DNA from: Clitopilus passeckerianus | Lineage: Eukaryota > Basidiomycota > Agaricomycetes > Agaricales > Entolomataceae | DNA: 64,000 nucleotides | Reading direction: 5' to 3' | Assembly (NCBI GenBank): GCA_944990035.1 | Contig: CALYLX010000034.1 | Coordinates: forward strand, 372,001-436,000 | Part shown: piece after piece, positions 21,350 through 33,594 of the stretch | Position numbering within the stretch: position 1 is the stretch's first letter | How the letters are laid out: each line of letters begins with the position of its first letter | Program-made: the position numbers and the translations under genes | Notes under the pieces: generated by a model | What the model saw: the letters and a program-made list of their open reading frames with translations, nothing else | Databases searched by the model: none | Told to the model about the DNA's origin: nothing

Positions 21350-23863
21350 TTAGAAAGGGAAGCCACGGCTCGGTCCCAACCTGCTCAGATCCCAGATTGC
21401 ATCCAGGAGTTCCTCAGCCCCATGCAGACTTGCCTGCGAATTATACAGTCGCATTTCTTCCACAAATGCAGAGAGCAAGGCTTGCTTGTCATCAAAAGGT
21501 GACCCTAGAACCGAGCATACTGTACCCGGCTTTGGTAAGACACCATCCACGAAGTACTTGCGTACGTGCATCTGGGTGCACAACGACGGCCCGGCAATAG
21601 AGCAATGCTAGATTCACAAGTCAGATACAGGTATCGAGAGCGAGGGGTAATGGCACGTACTCCTGATGCGTCTTGTGTCAGGACGACAGATTTCGGGAAC
21701 CATGTTGACGTTCTCTTCGCGCTTAGAATCAGACAGTGGTTAGACCGGAGATGTAGCCCTATCTTCGTAGCAGTTACGCACGCCCATAAAGGTGTTACAA
21801 CATCTACCAAGGAATTTTAGCATACGACTTCTCAAGTGAACTGTACCACGCACCTGCCGTGTTGCTTAGTAGCAAGATAGGATGGCTTGTTCTAGCACCA
21901 ATTGGTCCTTTTACGGGAGTTTAGTGGGTTGAACGAGATGACAGAACCAGAACTAACCTCTGAAGTGTGTCTTCGGTAGGTCCGGCCAGCCTCTGAAATG
22001 TATCACCTCAGACCACATGACTTTTGTCGAGTTGGGCTACTCACATGCATAAAGCCCGCAAGCCACCCCATATTTCACCCCACTGCGATCCCTTAGCCAT
22101 ACTTTCGAAGTGAGCCTTCAAATTGTCGAAGTCGTCCCATAGTTGGTCGCTGTCATTGCAAGCAATTGCGGTCATGCCATCTAGTACGGAGTGTCGCTCC
22201 TTGGTTTCAGCCTGGTGACATTGGGAGGTTCCATTGGTACAGCAATCCGAACAAGTCACTCTAGCTCGCTGGAAAAGCTTGTATATCTTCTCTCCGCTGC
22301 GAAGGCTGACGCGGTCGGCTGCCAAGTTGTTCAGGCCTTGGGAAAGGTCTGCCAGCGCTTCGGCGAGGGGTTTGAAAAACCTGTAGGGTCCATATATGGC
22401 TTGGAAGACGGCCAGGCGAAGGAGGTTATAGTCGACCACACCATATGTGTCGTGTCCTTCGGAATCGGTGAAGAAGGTGGGTAAAGGCCTTTTCTTGATT
22501 GAAGCGTATATATTTTCGAGGTTTGCTTGGATACGGCCTGGTGAGCTATCGTAGAATGCACACTTTTTCGTACCTGCAGCGTGACACGAAGTAAAGAAGG
22601 CGTCCATAGCCTTGTCAGTATCGCTCAGACTCGTAATCGTCACGCCTAGAAGGTGTTTGGGGTTAGTCAAGGGAATGAATACTGGGCCAGGGCCACATAC
22701 CTTCGCCGAAGTAGTTCTCTAAATCCATAACACCATCAAGGACGACCCGCCCGACTTTCTCCTAGTGGAAAGCTCAGAAACACACTGGGTATTGCGAAAA
22801 CAAAAATTTGTACAGGGTAAAGGGTTGCGAAAGTAGCACCAAGCGTCGTACCGTACCTAGGTTTGTTCAGTTGTTGAAAGTCCGCAAGAAATGAAGGAAC
22901 GTACGAAAGACCCCAGTAAAGGAGTTTCTCTTGCCCATGAGCCTCCACTATGGTGAACATATCCCTCGCTGTCTGGTCGGTGTTTATGTACCGCAGGATA
23001 TCCTTCTGTTCCGAGGCGAGACGACCAGTGACCTTTGCTGAGGCCCAGTCTCGAGCAAGCCCATCCGCTGTCGTATTGAAGACGTGAATGGACCCGACGT
23101 GATCTCCGTCATTTACGTCCCAAAGAGCACGTTCCAGTTGCGAAGAGTAGAAGTCGACTGACGGTGTTGACCGCGCCACTCCTAGTAAAGGGTCAGCGGA
23201 AGCACGATATTGGAGAGAGGTGGGCGCACCTCTTGGATCAAATCCAACAATGTCGAATTGGGGTCCAACAATAACCGATAAAGATGCTCCCCCTTGAAGT
23301 ACATGGTCAACTCCACTACCACCCGGCCCGCCTGGGTTGATCAGAATAGGTCCTCGATAATCTGGGTGACCCGCAAGAGGCGATGCAATACGAGCTAGAG
23401 CCAGACTTGCTTGGTCTCCGTGAGGGATAGAGTGATTGAGCGGAACCTGTGGGTGTCAATGCAATGAGCTCAGGCTGACATCTTGGTGAGGGCCAGACTG
23501 ACCAGAAGCCGAGCACATTCGAATTTCTGCGCCAAATCTGGGTAACATGGATGCCAAACCAGGTTTGTAGTCGCGGTTATCTACATCGATGGGGGATTGG
23601 TCAAACAGGTTTCCAATGACGTTTTGAAGAATGCATACCGTATTCCAACTGAAGCTTGTAGACCCTGTTGTGTTTGCAATGGTCAAACCTGGCTTGTTTG
23701 ACTTGTTGTGATTTAGTCGGTTGGGGTCTGCAATTCGAGCAAGTTCATGTCTGCCCGATTCAGTTCCCAACAGCCACAGACTCAAAATGCAGGTGACGAA
23801 TGCCGTGAGCAGCCCTGCTCGAGTACAGGCTTTGGAAATGCGACCTATTGAAGATCTCCGCAT
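21350..23863 (-). CDS. TAP-like alpha/beta hydrolase (peptidase S33 type), copy 1
   Basis: Twelve exons (23639..23863, 23503..23580, 23230..23446, 22905..23181, 22814..22856, 22701..22761, 22045..22645, 21958..21992, 21854..21907, 21782..21803, 21661..21721, 21350..21607) give 643 residues. An N-terminal hydrophobic segment (LLTAFVTCILSLWLLG) acts as signal or anchor. The hydrolase core shows the oxyanion region 'GPILINPGGPGGSGVD', 'IVGFDPRG', the nucleophile elbow 'WGLSYGTTLG', the acid in 'NTADVVTPLW' and the histidine in 'ASGHCSIAGP', so all triad residues are present. The C-terminal lid and 'PKPGTVCSVLGSPF' match the TAP-like family of secreted tri/aminopeptidases. Exon lengths match the second copy at 56.5-59.0 kb, micro-exons of 22 and 35 nt included. 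Confidence 0.9.
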
Positions 23864-24222
23864 AACAACTGGGCTCTGAGAGCTGGATGTCGGAGCCAGC
23901 AGAGTTAGAGTTCCTCTTTGTTCAAGCTATTGGGCCTGTTTAAAGTACCATCCAATCTTTAGGCAGGTCCTTATGTTGTCAGTCAAGTTGATTGGGAAGA
24001 AACAACTGCGATTCGCCTGTGGTTGCGGGATTCGGCTCCGGTTGTTGGAGCCTTGCCGATTAGTCAGCGTTGATTTGCCCCATACTTAGGTCCAGAGACC
24101 TAGGAAGCGCTCAAACAAGCGCTTCAAGAAAGGATCAATATCTCTAACACCAGTGGGACAACAAAGGGCAAACGGAGATACATTTACTCAAATTTCTAAG
24201 AACAAGATCTAATAAGAGTTAA
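23864..24222. other. intergenic
   Basis: Upstream of TAP-like copy 1 and downstream of the pectate lyase. No gene seen. Confidence 0.5.
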
Positions 24223-25451
24223 TTAGAAGGACAAGGTCTGACCGGCGTTGGCGACAACAGAGGACTTGACAGAACTAGCAGCGATCAGGGAGTAAGAGTA
24301 AGGAGCCTTAGTGAAGGCGCCGACGGGAGCAGTGTTAGAGGCTCCACCAAAGTCATTGCCAGTGGCAACGGCGTATCCGGTGTCGGTAGCGTAGAGAGGC
24401 TTGTCAGTGCCTGTGTTCCGAGTATTAAGCCAAGCACTGTGGAAGTCGAGAAACATGAACTCACCAGTCCAAACATTGTTTTCAACGAGGAGCTGAGCAC
24501 CGTCGCGGGTGTTGATGCCGTCGTTGTTGTTCTCGAAGTAGTTGTTGAAGATGTGGCCGTGACCGAAGCGGAAAGAGGGAGTGCGAGAGTTGAGGTTGCT
24601 CCAGTAGTTGTTGGCGTAGGTGACGGTGATAGCAACATCCTCAGATCCATTGCTGTCGGAGTGACCAACCAGGGAGGCTTTCCAGTGGTTGTAAAGCTTG
24701 CTGTTGCTGACAGTGACACCAGAGCTGCCGTGAGTGATATCGAGAAGACCGTCATAGTAATCCTGTCCGACTCTGTCAGTGTGAACCTTCCCGGAATATC
24801 CTGTTTTACTGACCTTATCATGATCCCTGTCGCTGCTCAAGTCTGCATGATCAACCCAGACTTGGGAAGCTTCCTGGATGCCAATAGCATCTCCAGCCTC
24901 GGCCAAGACTTTGGAAATCTTGACATTTCGGATAATGACGTTCTTCTCTGAGATAACACGAAGACCGACGCCAACAAGGGAAGACCCCTTAGCACCGATG
25001 ACGGAAGTATTAGAGCCAACTTTCACGACGGTGTTGCCAGTGATTGTGCCTATAATGATGATGAGTATGTGCAATGGTTTCTTCAGACGGATAGATACCA
25101 GAGATGATGACAATCTTCTTTGCCGTGCCTGACACCGCAGATGTCAAGGCGGCGAGGGTAGTGACGGTCGTCTGAGTACCTCCAGAACCTCCCGTCGTTC
25201 TAGAATAGACGAAACGTGAGCGTTATATACTTAGAACGGATATTGTGAGGTTCGAATCGTAACTCACCCTCCATTCAGCGTTGCATATCCGACATTAGCT
25301 GCATCACCGACAGCGGCCCTCTTCACAACAGAAGGAACAGCCTACGTGAGGTTCAAGATTTAACATGATGCGAGCACACGTCATAGGGAATGCAACGTAC
25401 CGAGACCACTTGGATAGCGGCGAACGCGACGAGCGACTGGAACCACTTCAT
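24223..25451 (-). CDS. secreted pectate lyase, PL1 family
   Basis: Six exons (25401..25451, 25268..25341, 25099..25199, 24814..25049, 24465..24762, 24223..24410) give 315 residues. A short signal peptide (MKWFQSLVAFAAIQVVSA) and a likely Kex2-type KR site precede the mature enzyme. The parallel beta-helix carries the PL1 signatures 'VWVDHADLSSDRDHDKDYYD' (calcium-binding aspartates) and 'HWKASLVGHSDSN', then 'RTPSFRFGHGHIFNNYF' with the catalytic arginine region. It cleaves de-esterified pectin by beta-elimination outside the cell. A TATAAAA box lies 71-77 bases upstream. All junctions close in frame. Confidence 0.95.
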
Positions 25452-25521
25452 TCTGCAGTAAACTGAGCTTAGAAGGCGTTAGAAACGAGTTCTTGTTCTG
25501 TTCAAGCCCATCCTGAAGAGG

Positions 25522-25528
25522 TTTTATA
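25522..25528 (-). promoter_or_regulatory. TATA box of the pectate lyase gene
   Basis: TATAAAA on the minus strand, 71-77 bases upstream of the ATG at 25451; fits an inducible secreted-enzyme promoter. Confidence 0.55.
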
Positions 25529-26720
25529 CCTGCGTCTGCGCCGCTCGGAGAATCATTGGACTTGCGTTGTCGTTGCTTCTCCACTGTGCGTACCTTCGCC
25601 CTTCGCTCCAACTTAGCTAGCGGTCCGCGGTCCCGCACCGGACCTCTTATTTGGAGTACAGAGTGGCCCTGGAATCAGCTACCAGAGTATTCAATTTGTG
25701 CCAATGTAGGTTGCATCCCCGCCATATGTCGCAAGTTTCCTGTTGAGGTGGGGAGACTTAGCGGGCCGCCCGGAGGAGTACCAAAATATATCAGTCTTAT
25801 GTGATATAGGCGTCATTTTAGATTTCAGGCATCTGGGAAACAAGGTGCGTCAACATCTGCGGGGTTGGTGGTCTGCTGATGCGGGCCCTGTCGAGAAGCA
25901 TTGATGCTGTGCCACGGGTGGGCACCAGCCGATGGATGAATAGTACTGTAGTTATGTTATTCAATGAGTGCGGTATATCATTCGCGTTTCTAAGTCCGAA
26001 GAAGATATTTGCCAAGGATGATTGAGTGAATTGAGTGACGAATCTTGGCTCCTGGGGGCACCCAATTCGGAGGATCGACAATCAAGAGCTCATTTCTTAC
26101 GAGAATTAGACATAAGAAATGAAAAACTGACTAAAAACCAAGCGCAGGGCTCTGTCCCTGGTCGATGGCCCGTCGTAAGTTTAGTTGGCACCAGGAAAAC
26201 ACGGAGTCGTGCGGTCCGCCAAGGCTAGTGGGAATCCTGTCGAAGTTACAAGTAGCATCGAGCTAAAAACAAAGAGAAACTGAGGGGCACAGGTAGTATT
26301 AGCATCAACCTCGAATTATTGATTGGGTTTTCTCTAAGACCATGACGGAAACGGTTGTTGAAGACTGCAGCGACCCATTGATTGTGCTTGGGAAAAAACC
26401 AGTTCAAACTGAGCGCGAATTCAGGCAAGACTGGCAAATGCCGATGTCAGAGTTCAAAACGAACCACATTCATTACATCCCTCAGAATTAAGGCCGATTT
26501 CTACCAGCTCCCGGACTCTCCGTAAAGGCGATTTTCCTGGAAAAATCGGGAAGATCTCACACCGTTTGCGTACAGGATAATCAAGAGGATAGTTGACCGA
26601 AATCGGAGGTATGCGTGAACCATTTCTCGTGACCTTAACTTCTGATCGACTGACAGTGCAGATATTTGAAGCCTTCTTGCGTAGGCTTGAGGGAAGTTCC
26701 AAGCTATTCCCAGTAGAAGT
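25529..26720. other. intergenic, 1.2 kb
   Basis: Divergent promoter space between the pectate lyase and the F-box gene. No gene or repeat recognised. Confidence 0.5.
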
Positions 26721-27983
26721 ATGGAAACCAGAGGCCGACCTTATCTGACCGATCTCCCAAAAGAAATCGCGTTTATCATCTTGAATTCGCTTCGCCCCGA
26801 GTATGAGCCAGATCCTCCTGGTCCGCACCCCGCACATTCTTGGCATAATCGCTTGATCTCCTCATATACAGGATACTGGGATGAGATGCGCATATTTGCC
26901 TCCTTAAGGCTGACATGTCGCATGATGGATCGGAAAGTCTGCCCGCTTCTGTACGAGGACCTGGTCATTCGATTGACACGTTCGATCGGCCTAGAAACCA
27001 TCGATGCCGTCCTCAGTAACAATGCCCAGCACGTCCAAAACATTCTCATCGATGGTAGTGAAGAGCCGTTAGAAAGCCAACTTTGGACTCAAGCCAGTGA
27101 AATCCTTGGCCGAGGGTTGGGGTTATGTGTCAACTTGAGAGCACTTAGCTGTCAAGGGACTCACTGTCTTTTTCAAAACAGGAGGTGGTCGTCTAAGGCT
27201 TTCAAAACCACTCCTCCTCGCCTCATGTCTCTGTCTATAACGCCTTCACATATGGATGTATCATATGGCCTTCAGGTTCTTGGGCGTCAACTTCGGACCC
27301 TGGAGCTCCATCAATGGCGACCAACTCGTACCATCCCCCTTCACATACCCATAGAACTACCTTTCCTTGAAGAACTCACAATTAGTCTTGGCCAACCAGA
27401 ACCAGGGGACCTACGGAGACTCATATCCCGCATAGGTGTCCGGGATCCTGCAAAAAAGACGCGCACTACTCCCCTCCGCATCCTCAACGTGATCGACGCT
27501 AGAACTGATTTACATGGTCTCTTGTTAATCAACAACATCGGCATGCATTTGACCACCCTCCGTATCATCGGTCCCCATTCGCGGCAATTCAACAGTGATG
27601 ATGTTATACAACAAGTCCGTAAAATCTTAGACGCATGCCTCAATCTCAAAAGTCTTCACCTTCAACTCAAAGCCCAGCCAAAAAGCCTCCTCTGGATCCC
27701 TGCCAAATTAGAACATCTCACACTATACATACACACCGGCGTACCATACTGTTACTCTTCCCCCTGGCCCCCGGAGGTCGAGACCGTGAAGAGTATCGCC
27801 ACGCGGAAACAGTTTCGCCTTCGAACCCTTATTTATCTGCACCGGAGATACGGCAAGCGTGGTTCCCTCGGACCTGAGCAATGCGCTTCCTTGTTGGATG
27901 TTGGCGTAGATGCTGAAGAGCTCGACGCTGACCCCGAGCAGTTGGTTCGCGCAGAAGGATACAAATTCAGCTTTCCCCCCTGA
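26721..27983 (+). CDS. F-box protein, intact, single exon
   Basis: 420 residues without introns. The N-terminus reads as an F-box: 'YLTDLPKEIAFIILNSLRPE', then 'MRIFASLRLTCRMMDRKVCP' and 'LYEDLVIRLT', the L-P-x-E...L-x-x-L-R-x-V-C-R pattern that docks Skp1. The rest is a leucine-rich, irregular-repeat substrate part ('LRALSCQGTHCLF', 'LPFLEELTISLG', 'LTTLRIIGPH', 'LEHLTLYIHTG') that should pick targets for an SCF ubiquitin ligase. Two diverged and broken relatives lie at 52.5-54.0 and 55.0-56.4 kb. A 50-bp sequence ten bases after its stop recurs behind the oxygenase gene downstream. Confidence 0.8.
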   Translation: METRGRPYLTDLPKEIAFIILNSLRPEYEPDPPGPHPAHSWHNRLISSYTGYWDEMRIFASLRLTCRMMDRKVCPLLYEDLVIRLTRSIGLETIDAVLSNNAQHVQNILIDGSEEPLESQLWTQASEILGRGLGLCVNLRALSCQGTHCLFQNRRWSSKAFKTTPPRLMSLSITPSHMDVSYGLQVLGRQLRTLELHQWRPTRTIPLHIPIELPFLEELTISLGQPEPGDLRRLISRIGVRDPAKKTRTTPLRILNVIDARTDLHGLLLINNIGMHLTTLRIIGPHSRQFNSDDVIQQVRKILDACLNLKSLHLQLKAQPKSLLWIPAKLEHLTLYIHTGVPYCYSSPWPPEVETVKSIATRKQFRLRTLIYLHRRYGKRGSLGPEQCASLLDVGVDAEELDADPEQLVRAEGYKFSFPP

Positions 27984-27992
27984 TGCATCGTA

Positions 27993-28043
27993 GGACTAAC
28001 CGAAATTTTGTATGGCATTGGAACTATAAATGTGATTATCCTT
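27993..28043 (+). repeat. 50-bp 3'-flank repeat, copy 1
   Basis: The segment containing 'attttgtatggcattgg' begins 10 bases after the F-box stop. It matches 33057-33108, behind the oxygenase gene, at roughly 85 percent by eye in the same orientation. Confidence 0.6.
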
Positions 28044-28953
28044 GTCACGCGAATTTATTCCACTACGGCCGACGAGCGGCATGGCGCGCTACCCTACGGC
28101 ATCGGCAAGTGAGATGAATTGTATCCAAGTATGCAACAGTTTGCCAGAAAACCTGACGCCTGGGCATAAACCGGGCAACGGCTACTGTAAGGTTTTAGAC
28201 TACCACGACGGGGAGGTCCTTGCCCAACGCTGTTGCTGTTTCTCACCTCCTTCGTCATTCATGATGACACTCCGTACTGTACTGATAGACAGAACGTTGT
28301 GGGTAGTGAAAGGAAAGCCTTTCTTCGCCCGGTGAATGTCTGGGCAAGGCACAAATGAACTGGCGGTTGTGGTAGGAAACGATCTGGAATAGAAATTTCG
28401 AAGCTCATCATCTCAGCCAAACAACGCCAAGCAAGCAGCTCCTCCCCCCCAATCATACCGCCAGGATATCGAACTCTGGTTTCCTTCATACGACAGAGCT
28501 TCGTGCGAGGTTCAGAAGGTCCACACTGAATGCCAACTGGCAGATGTGTGAGAAGAGATCTGAAGCTGAGAATTGCAGATCGCAGAGCTCAGTCGCTCTC
28601 AACTGGGGAAATACGGACATCTTCGCACCTTGCACTGCTCCGTTGGCAATCCATGGCTGTTTCGAAGACATGCAGGCCAGTAAGACTGTATTGAATCAAG
28701 GAAGTTTTCCAGTTCTTTGGCCAGATTCAGTCCTCGGACACCAAAGATGCAAGATTTTCTGGGTAGCCGTGACAGGGTTCTGACGTCTTGACAAACACTA
28801 TCTAAGACGAATGACTGGCCCCTCGGGGGATCATATCCAATAGTGTATTCCGCGCTACGCCCTTTTGGCTTCATCCATCAGAACATATAAAGGATACAAG
28901 AAAATTGTGAGTAAACATTCGCCGCTGTCTCAGCGAGGCCTCCTTTGACAGAC
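28044..28953. other. intergenic, 0.9 kb
   Basis: Upstream region of the oxygenase gene. No gene seen on either strand. Confidence 0.5.
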
Positions 28954-31900
28954 ATGACGGATTTCTCAGCTTCTCAACTCCTAGGCTTGGGGCTCGACAC
29001 TGCCTACCTTGCTCGTCGTCCAGTTCCAGATGCACCTACGGGCTATTATGATTGGCAGGTCACCCCAGATACCGCCGACGACGTCCGAGGTCACTCAACG
29101 GCCACCAACCTGCTGAATCGGAGTCAAGCATACAAGCGCAAGGGTGGCTTCCAGCCCAAGGCGGGCGACGTGGTCAGTTACTGCGTCGTGATTAATACTG
29201 ATCCCTGACTCACCTATACATTAGGCCGCTTTCATTGACGCCGCCCAGAATCCAACTGCTATCAATGACAGAAAGTTAGCTGTAAGCCTCTTCGGTAAGT
29301 TATATACTAGGTGCTTATGATTATTCTCACAGTTCGCAACTGGGCTCGGAATCCTGGCAAAGCTTGACCCCAACACAGACCTTTCTAAGAAGCTCAACAA
29401 TACCGTAATCAACACACTTTATAACACTGTGCCACATCCTCCAGCTTCCTTCCTTGGCGCGCAACATCGTTTCCGGGCGGCTGATGGTGGCGGAAACAAC
29501 CTAGAGAACCCGAATCTTGGTCGAGCTGGAAGGGCCTACGCACGCAGTGTCCAAGGGAAAGCTGGGCTACCTAAGTCTTCTCTTCCGGATGCTGGCCTCA
29601 TTTACGATGCGATTTTGAAGAGGAAGCAGGTGAGTGCTTCTGACAACAAGCTTCAGCCGGTTGCTCATCCATGTTCCAGTGCATCGACCATGAAGGAGGA
29701 ATGTCCAGCTTCATTTTCGCCTATGCCTCCCTCGTTACACATTCCCTCTTCAGGACGGATCCCAGGGACATGAACGTCAACAATGCCAGCTCTTACCTCG
29801 ACTTAAGCCCTCTCTATGGCGACAGTGAGTACTCTCTCTTCGCCCCGGAATCTCAAGTTTTGAATTTGCCCACAGATCAAGCAGCTCAAGACAAAGTCCG
29901 AGACAAGGCATCTGGACGCGGCCTCTTGTACCCCGATACCTTCTCTGAAGAACGACTTCTCTTCCTTCCTCCCGGTGCTAGTGTTCTCCTCGTTCTTTTC
30001 AGCCGAAACCACAATGTATGTATTTTAGTTACTGTCATTTCTCCATAACTCGGCTGACTCATTTACAAACAGTATATTGCCGAAAAAATCTTGAAGATCA
30101 ACGAGAAGAGGAGGTGGTCTGATCCCCCTCCGGAAGACGAGGATAGGCATGCAATCCAAGATGAGGAAATCTTCCAAATTGCCAAGCTCATCAAGTAAGT
30201 CGAACCGCGCTACTCATATCGCACGAAGTGCTCACTAGTATTAAAGCTGTGGCCATTTTATGAGCGCCATCATGGGTGACTACGTTGCTGGATTCCTTGG
30301 TTCTTCAGAGGGGGCCAATTGGAACATGAACGCCTTTGATGTAAGTTCTCTACCGTGCTTCGAATGTAACATGTGTTTAACTTCTTGTATCATCAGGAAA
30401 TTAAAGGCAAGGACCTCAATGTTGCACGGGGTCAAGGCAATCATGTCAGTGTTGAGTTCAATATCCTCTACCGCGTAAGTCAGCATCCCTCTATGAATAA
30501 GGATATCTTCTCAACTTGGTTTAGTGGCACGCAACCATCTCCGAGGTTGACGAAGAGTGGGCCAACAATGTCTTCAGAAACGCCTTCGGTGACAAGCCCT
30601 TCGAGGACTATACTCTCGCCGACTTTTCTACAATCGCTAAAGTGTTCGCCGAGATCAACCCCAACTCTGCTGAGCGTACCTTTGCTGGCCTCCAACGCGG
30701 TCCTGACGGTCGCTTCAACGACGATGACCTCGCCAATGTCCTCTACAGGGCCACAGAAGCACCAGCCGGCTCTTACGGTGGCCGCAAGACCCCTGCAGTT
30801 CTCCGGCTGGTCGAAATGATGACCATCGAACAAGCTCGTGAATGGGGTGTTTGCACGATGAACGAGTTCAGGAAATTCCTCGGGTTGAAGCAGTTCAAGA
30901 CTTTCGAGGATTGGAACCCCGATCCAGAGATCGCAGGAACAGCAAGGAAGCTCTACGGGCACGTTGATAACTTGGAACTATACGTTGGCCTCCAGGCCGA
31001 GGCAACTATGCCTTTGACTCCTGGTTCCCGCTTCGCATGTGGTTTCACTACCACTCGGGCTGTCCTCGGTGATGCTATTGCCCTCGTGCGTGGTGATAGG
31101 TTCTACACCAGCGACTTCACCCCTACCAACATGACAACTTGGGGATTCTACGACTGTCAACGTGATTTTAACAATGGTGCATCCGGAGGAGAGAGTGAGT
31201 CAATTTACTGCCAGCCCGAAAACGCTGACTGACATTCTTTGTAGTGCCTAAGCTCATTCTCCGCCACCTTCCTCGTCACTTCCCCTACGTGAGTAGACTC
31301 GCTATTACCGATGCGAAGTGTGCCTTTCTCATCAATTCTTCCAGAACTCGGTCTATTCTGCATACTCCTTCTTCACCCCCAGGCACATGAAGGAAAGTAT
31401 GACTGCTCGTGGTGTCGACAAGAAGTATACCTTCGACCGCCCTGTTCCCATAAAACCTCCTGTACTTCTCAATACCTTCCAAGCCATCAAGACTGTCTTC
31501 TCCGACCCAAACCGGTTCAAGCACATTTACGAGAAGTTCGGCTACGGCTCCATCCTCATGTTCGATGATCCTAAGCAGTGAGCGAATTTCTCCAAGTCTG
31601 ATATGCGTTTCACTAAATATACTTGTGAGGCACGACGCTGATAAGACCATGGTGCTCCAAGCGCTGTTCCCCGACACCGGCCCCGACTCCTTGAACGAGC
31701 ATATCGCCTGGTACAGCGCCAAAATCCAAGCCCTGATCCGCGAGAGGTCAATCACCTTCCCCAACACCGAAGGCAACTTCGTCGATATCGTTAAGAATGT
31801 CATTAACGTTGCAGCTGTGCATTTCTCCGCTGAGAAGCTGGTAAGTACCAGTATTCAACGACTGGCTCCATCGCATACTAATCCACGAGCCAGACCGGAA

Positions 31901-32948
31901 CCGACTTGAAAACCAAATCGAACCCTAATGGCGTCTACACCGAGAACGAGTGGTTTGATATGCTCACCGCCCTATTCACCTGCACTTTTGAAGTCTTCGA
32001 CGACGCCGAGCACAGCTTTGCCTTTCATGAGGCTGCTACCGACGCTGGCCTCATCGTCGGGGCTTCCATCGCCAAGTCGCTCGTCGAGATTGCACCAATG
32101 GCGTCACCAACGATCTTCAAGCGTCTAATTGCTCGTGTCTCCCAATACATCTGGCCTCCCGTCAAGAAGCCCCACTATCCCTTCATTAGCAAACTGCTGG
32201 AGACCGGCCGCCCTATCGACCAGCTTCTCGGCAACATCATGGGTGTCGCAGTCGGTGCTTGCCCTAACTTCGCCACTGGTGCTGTTAACGTTGTCAACTT
32301 CTACCTGGATGACGAAAGGGCGAAGGAGAGAGATCATATTGTCAAGCTTGTGGGGGCGACGGATACGGTTAGTACCTCGCTCTTGAGAGGATATGTTTGC
32401 GAGGCTATGCGTAAGTAGTCCCACCTTTCTATCTCCAGTTTCAATCTGACTTCGTTATAAGGTCTGCGTCCTCAATTCGTTGGTTTGTGGCGAGAGGCCA
32501 CTGTTGACGCTACCATAGAACAAGGACCAGGTCTTCCTCCTCTCCAGATCAAGGCTGGTGACCGTATCCACGGAAGCTTCAGGAATGCCCACCTCAACCC
32601 CAACGACTTCCCTGACCCACTCACAGTCATCCCTACTCGGCCATACGACTCCTACAACCTCAACGGCGCAGGCTTCCACAACTGCCTCGGAGTGAACTTT
32701 GCTGTTCAGACCATCACCGAGATCGTCAGGAATGTGTTTAGCCTGAAGAACATTCGTCGCGCCCCTGGTAATGCTGGCCGACTCGAGCATTTCACTCAGA
32801 CTGTGCATCAAACTGAGGTCGACTTCTATATTCAACGCAACGGATCTGTTAGTCGCTGGCCGGGTTCGATCGTCATCCAGGTATGTTATTTCAGATTCCT
32901 TGCTTGGTGTGACGTTGTACTGACCGGGGATTGCAGTATGATCCTTAA
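28954..32948 (+). CDS. ppo: psi-producing oxygenase (fatty-acid dioxygenase-P450 fusion)
   Basis: Fifteen exons (28954..29172, 29225..29281, 29333..29629, 29680..29824, 29876..30015, 30073..30194, 30247..30340, 30397..30474, 30525..31194, 31245..31288, 31345..31577, 31630..31840, 31894..32410, 32462..32880, 32937..32948) sum exactly to 1085 residues. The N-terminal heme peroxidase/dioxygenase half has the distal histidine in 'LVTHSLFRTDPRD', 'SSYLDLSPLYGD', and the catalytic tyrosine and proximal histidine in 'FNILYRWHATIS'. The C-terminal P450 half has ExxR in 'CEAMRLRPQ' and the heme-thiolate cysteine in 'NGAGFHNCLG'. Both domains therefore look active. Family members turn linoleate into 8- or 10-hydroperoxides and then diols (psi factors) that time sporulation. 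The I-helix region reads 'VGACPNFATG' where Aspergillus diol synthases have A-N-Q-x-Q: the Asn stays, both Gln are changed, so the product may differ. Confidence 0.95.
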
Positions 32949-33594
32949 AGGCCTCGCAGTTGGGTTCCCTAACGATCTTCTCATCTGCACTCACGAATCT
33001 TCCTTTATTATACTCACCAGTGTATTACGGATCGTAATGTCATCCACCTAATCCATAGGGCTACACCGAGATTTTGTATGCCATTGGGACTATGAATGTA
33101 ATTATCCTCCTGAATGGACACTGAGTGCCAGAGTATAATCAAGTTACTGCCAAGCTGTTTCCGAGCAAGGTAATTGTTTATTCGTACAATTGTCGAAGCC
33201 ATGGTCCGAACAGGGTGTCATTTGAATAGTGCACAAGACGCGCCCCAACAATCCCAACGAATTCTTTTCAAATTTTGAGATAGGTATAAGGGGTGCCAGA
33301 AAATGAGACTATCAAACTTCCAGAATATATTAATCATTTTCGAGTATTTTTGAACTATACGTGACGGTGCAGTAAATAATATACAGTGAAGGTATCGCAA
33401 AAATCCCAGATGAGCTCCGCAGGCTGGGTGCCCAATCCATCATCCTGAAAGGATAGATACGAGCATTTCGTCATCTAGTCGTGGTAGTGCTTCATTCACA
33501 AGAATCGAGCATGATCCATCCCCGAAGGCTGCAGGTATAAGGTGCTTCCAGGTGTGAATTGCCATCAGCTCATGTCCAGCCAGCCATCTTGTTG
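32949..33594. other. convergent 3' flank with repeat copy 2 at 33057-33108
   Basis: Tail-to-tail spacer between the oxygenase and RNA14. Apart from the 50-bp repeat shared with 27993-28043, nothing is recognised. Confidence 0.5.
33057..33108 (+). repeat. 50-bp 3'-flank repeat, copy 2
   Basis: The segment containing 'attttgtatgccattgg' begins about 109 bases after the oxygenase stop and pairs with 27993-28043. Confidence 0.6.

Noticed and set aside
25240..25262. B-box-like 'ggttcgaatc' as a tRNA hint
   Set aside because: Lies inside a pectate lyase intron; no A box or cloverleaf around it.
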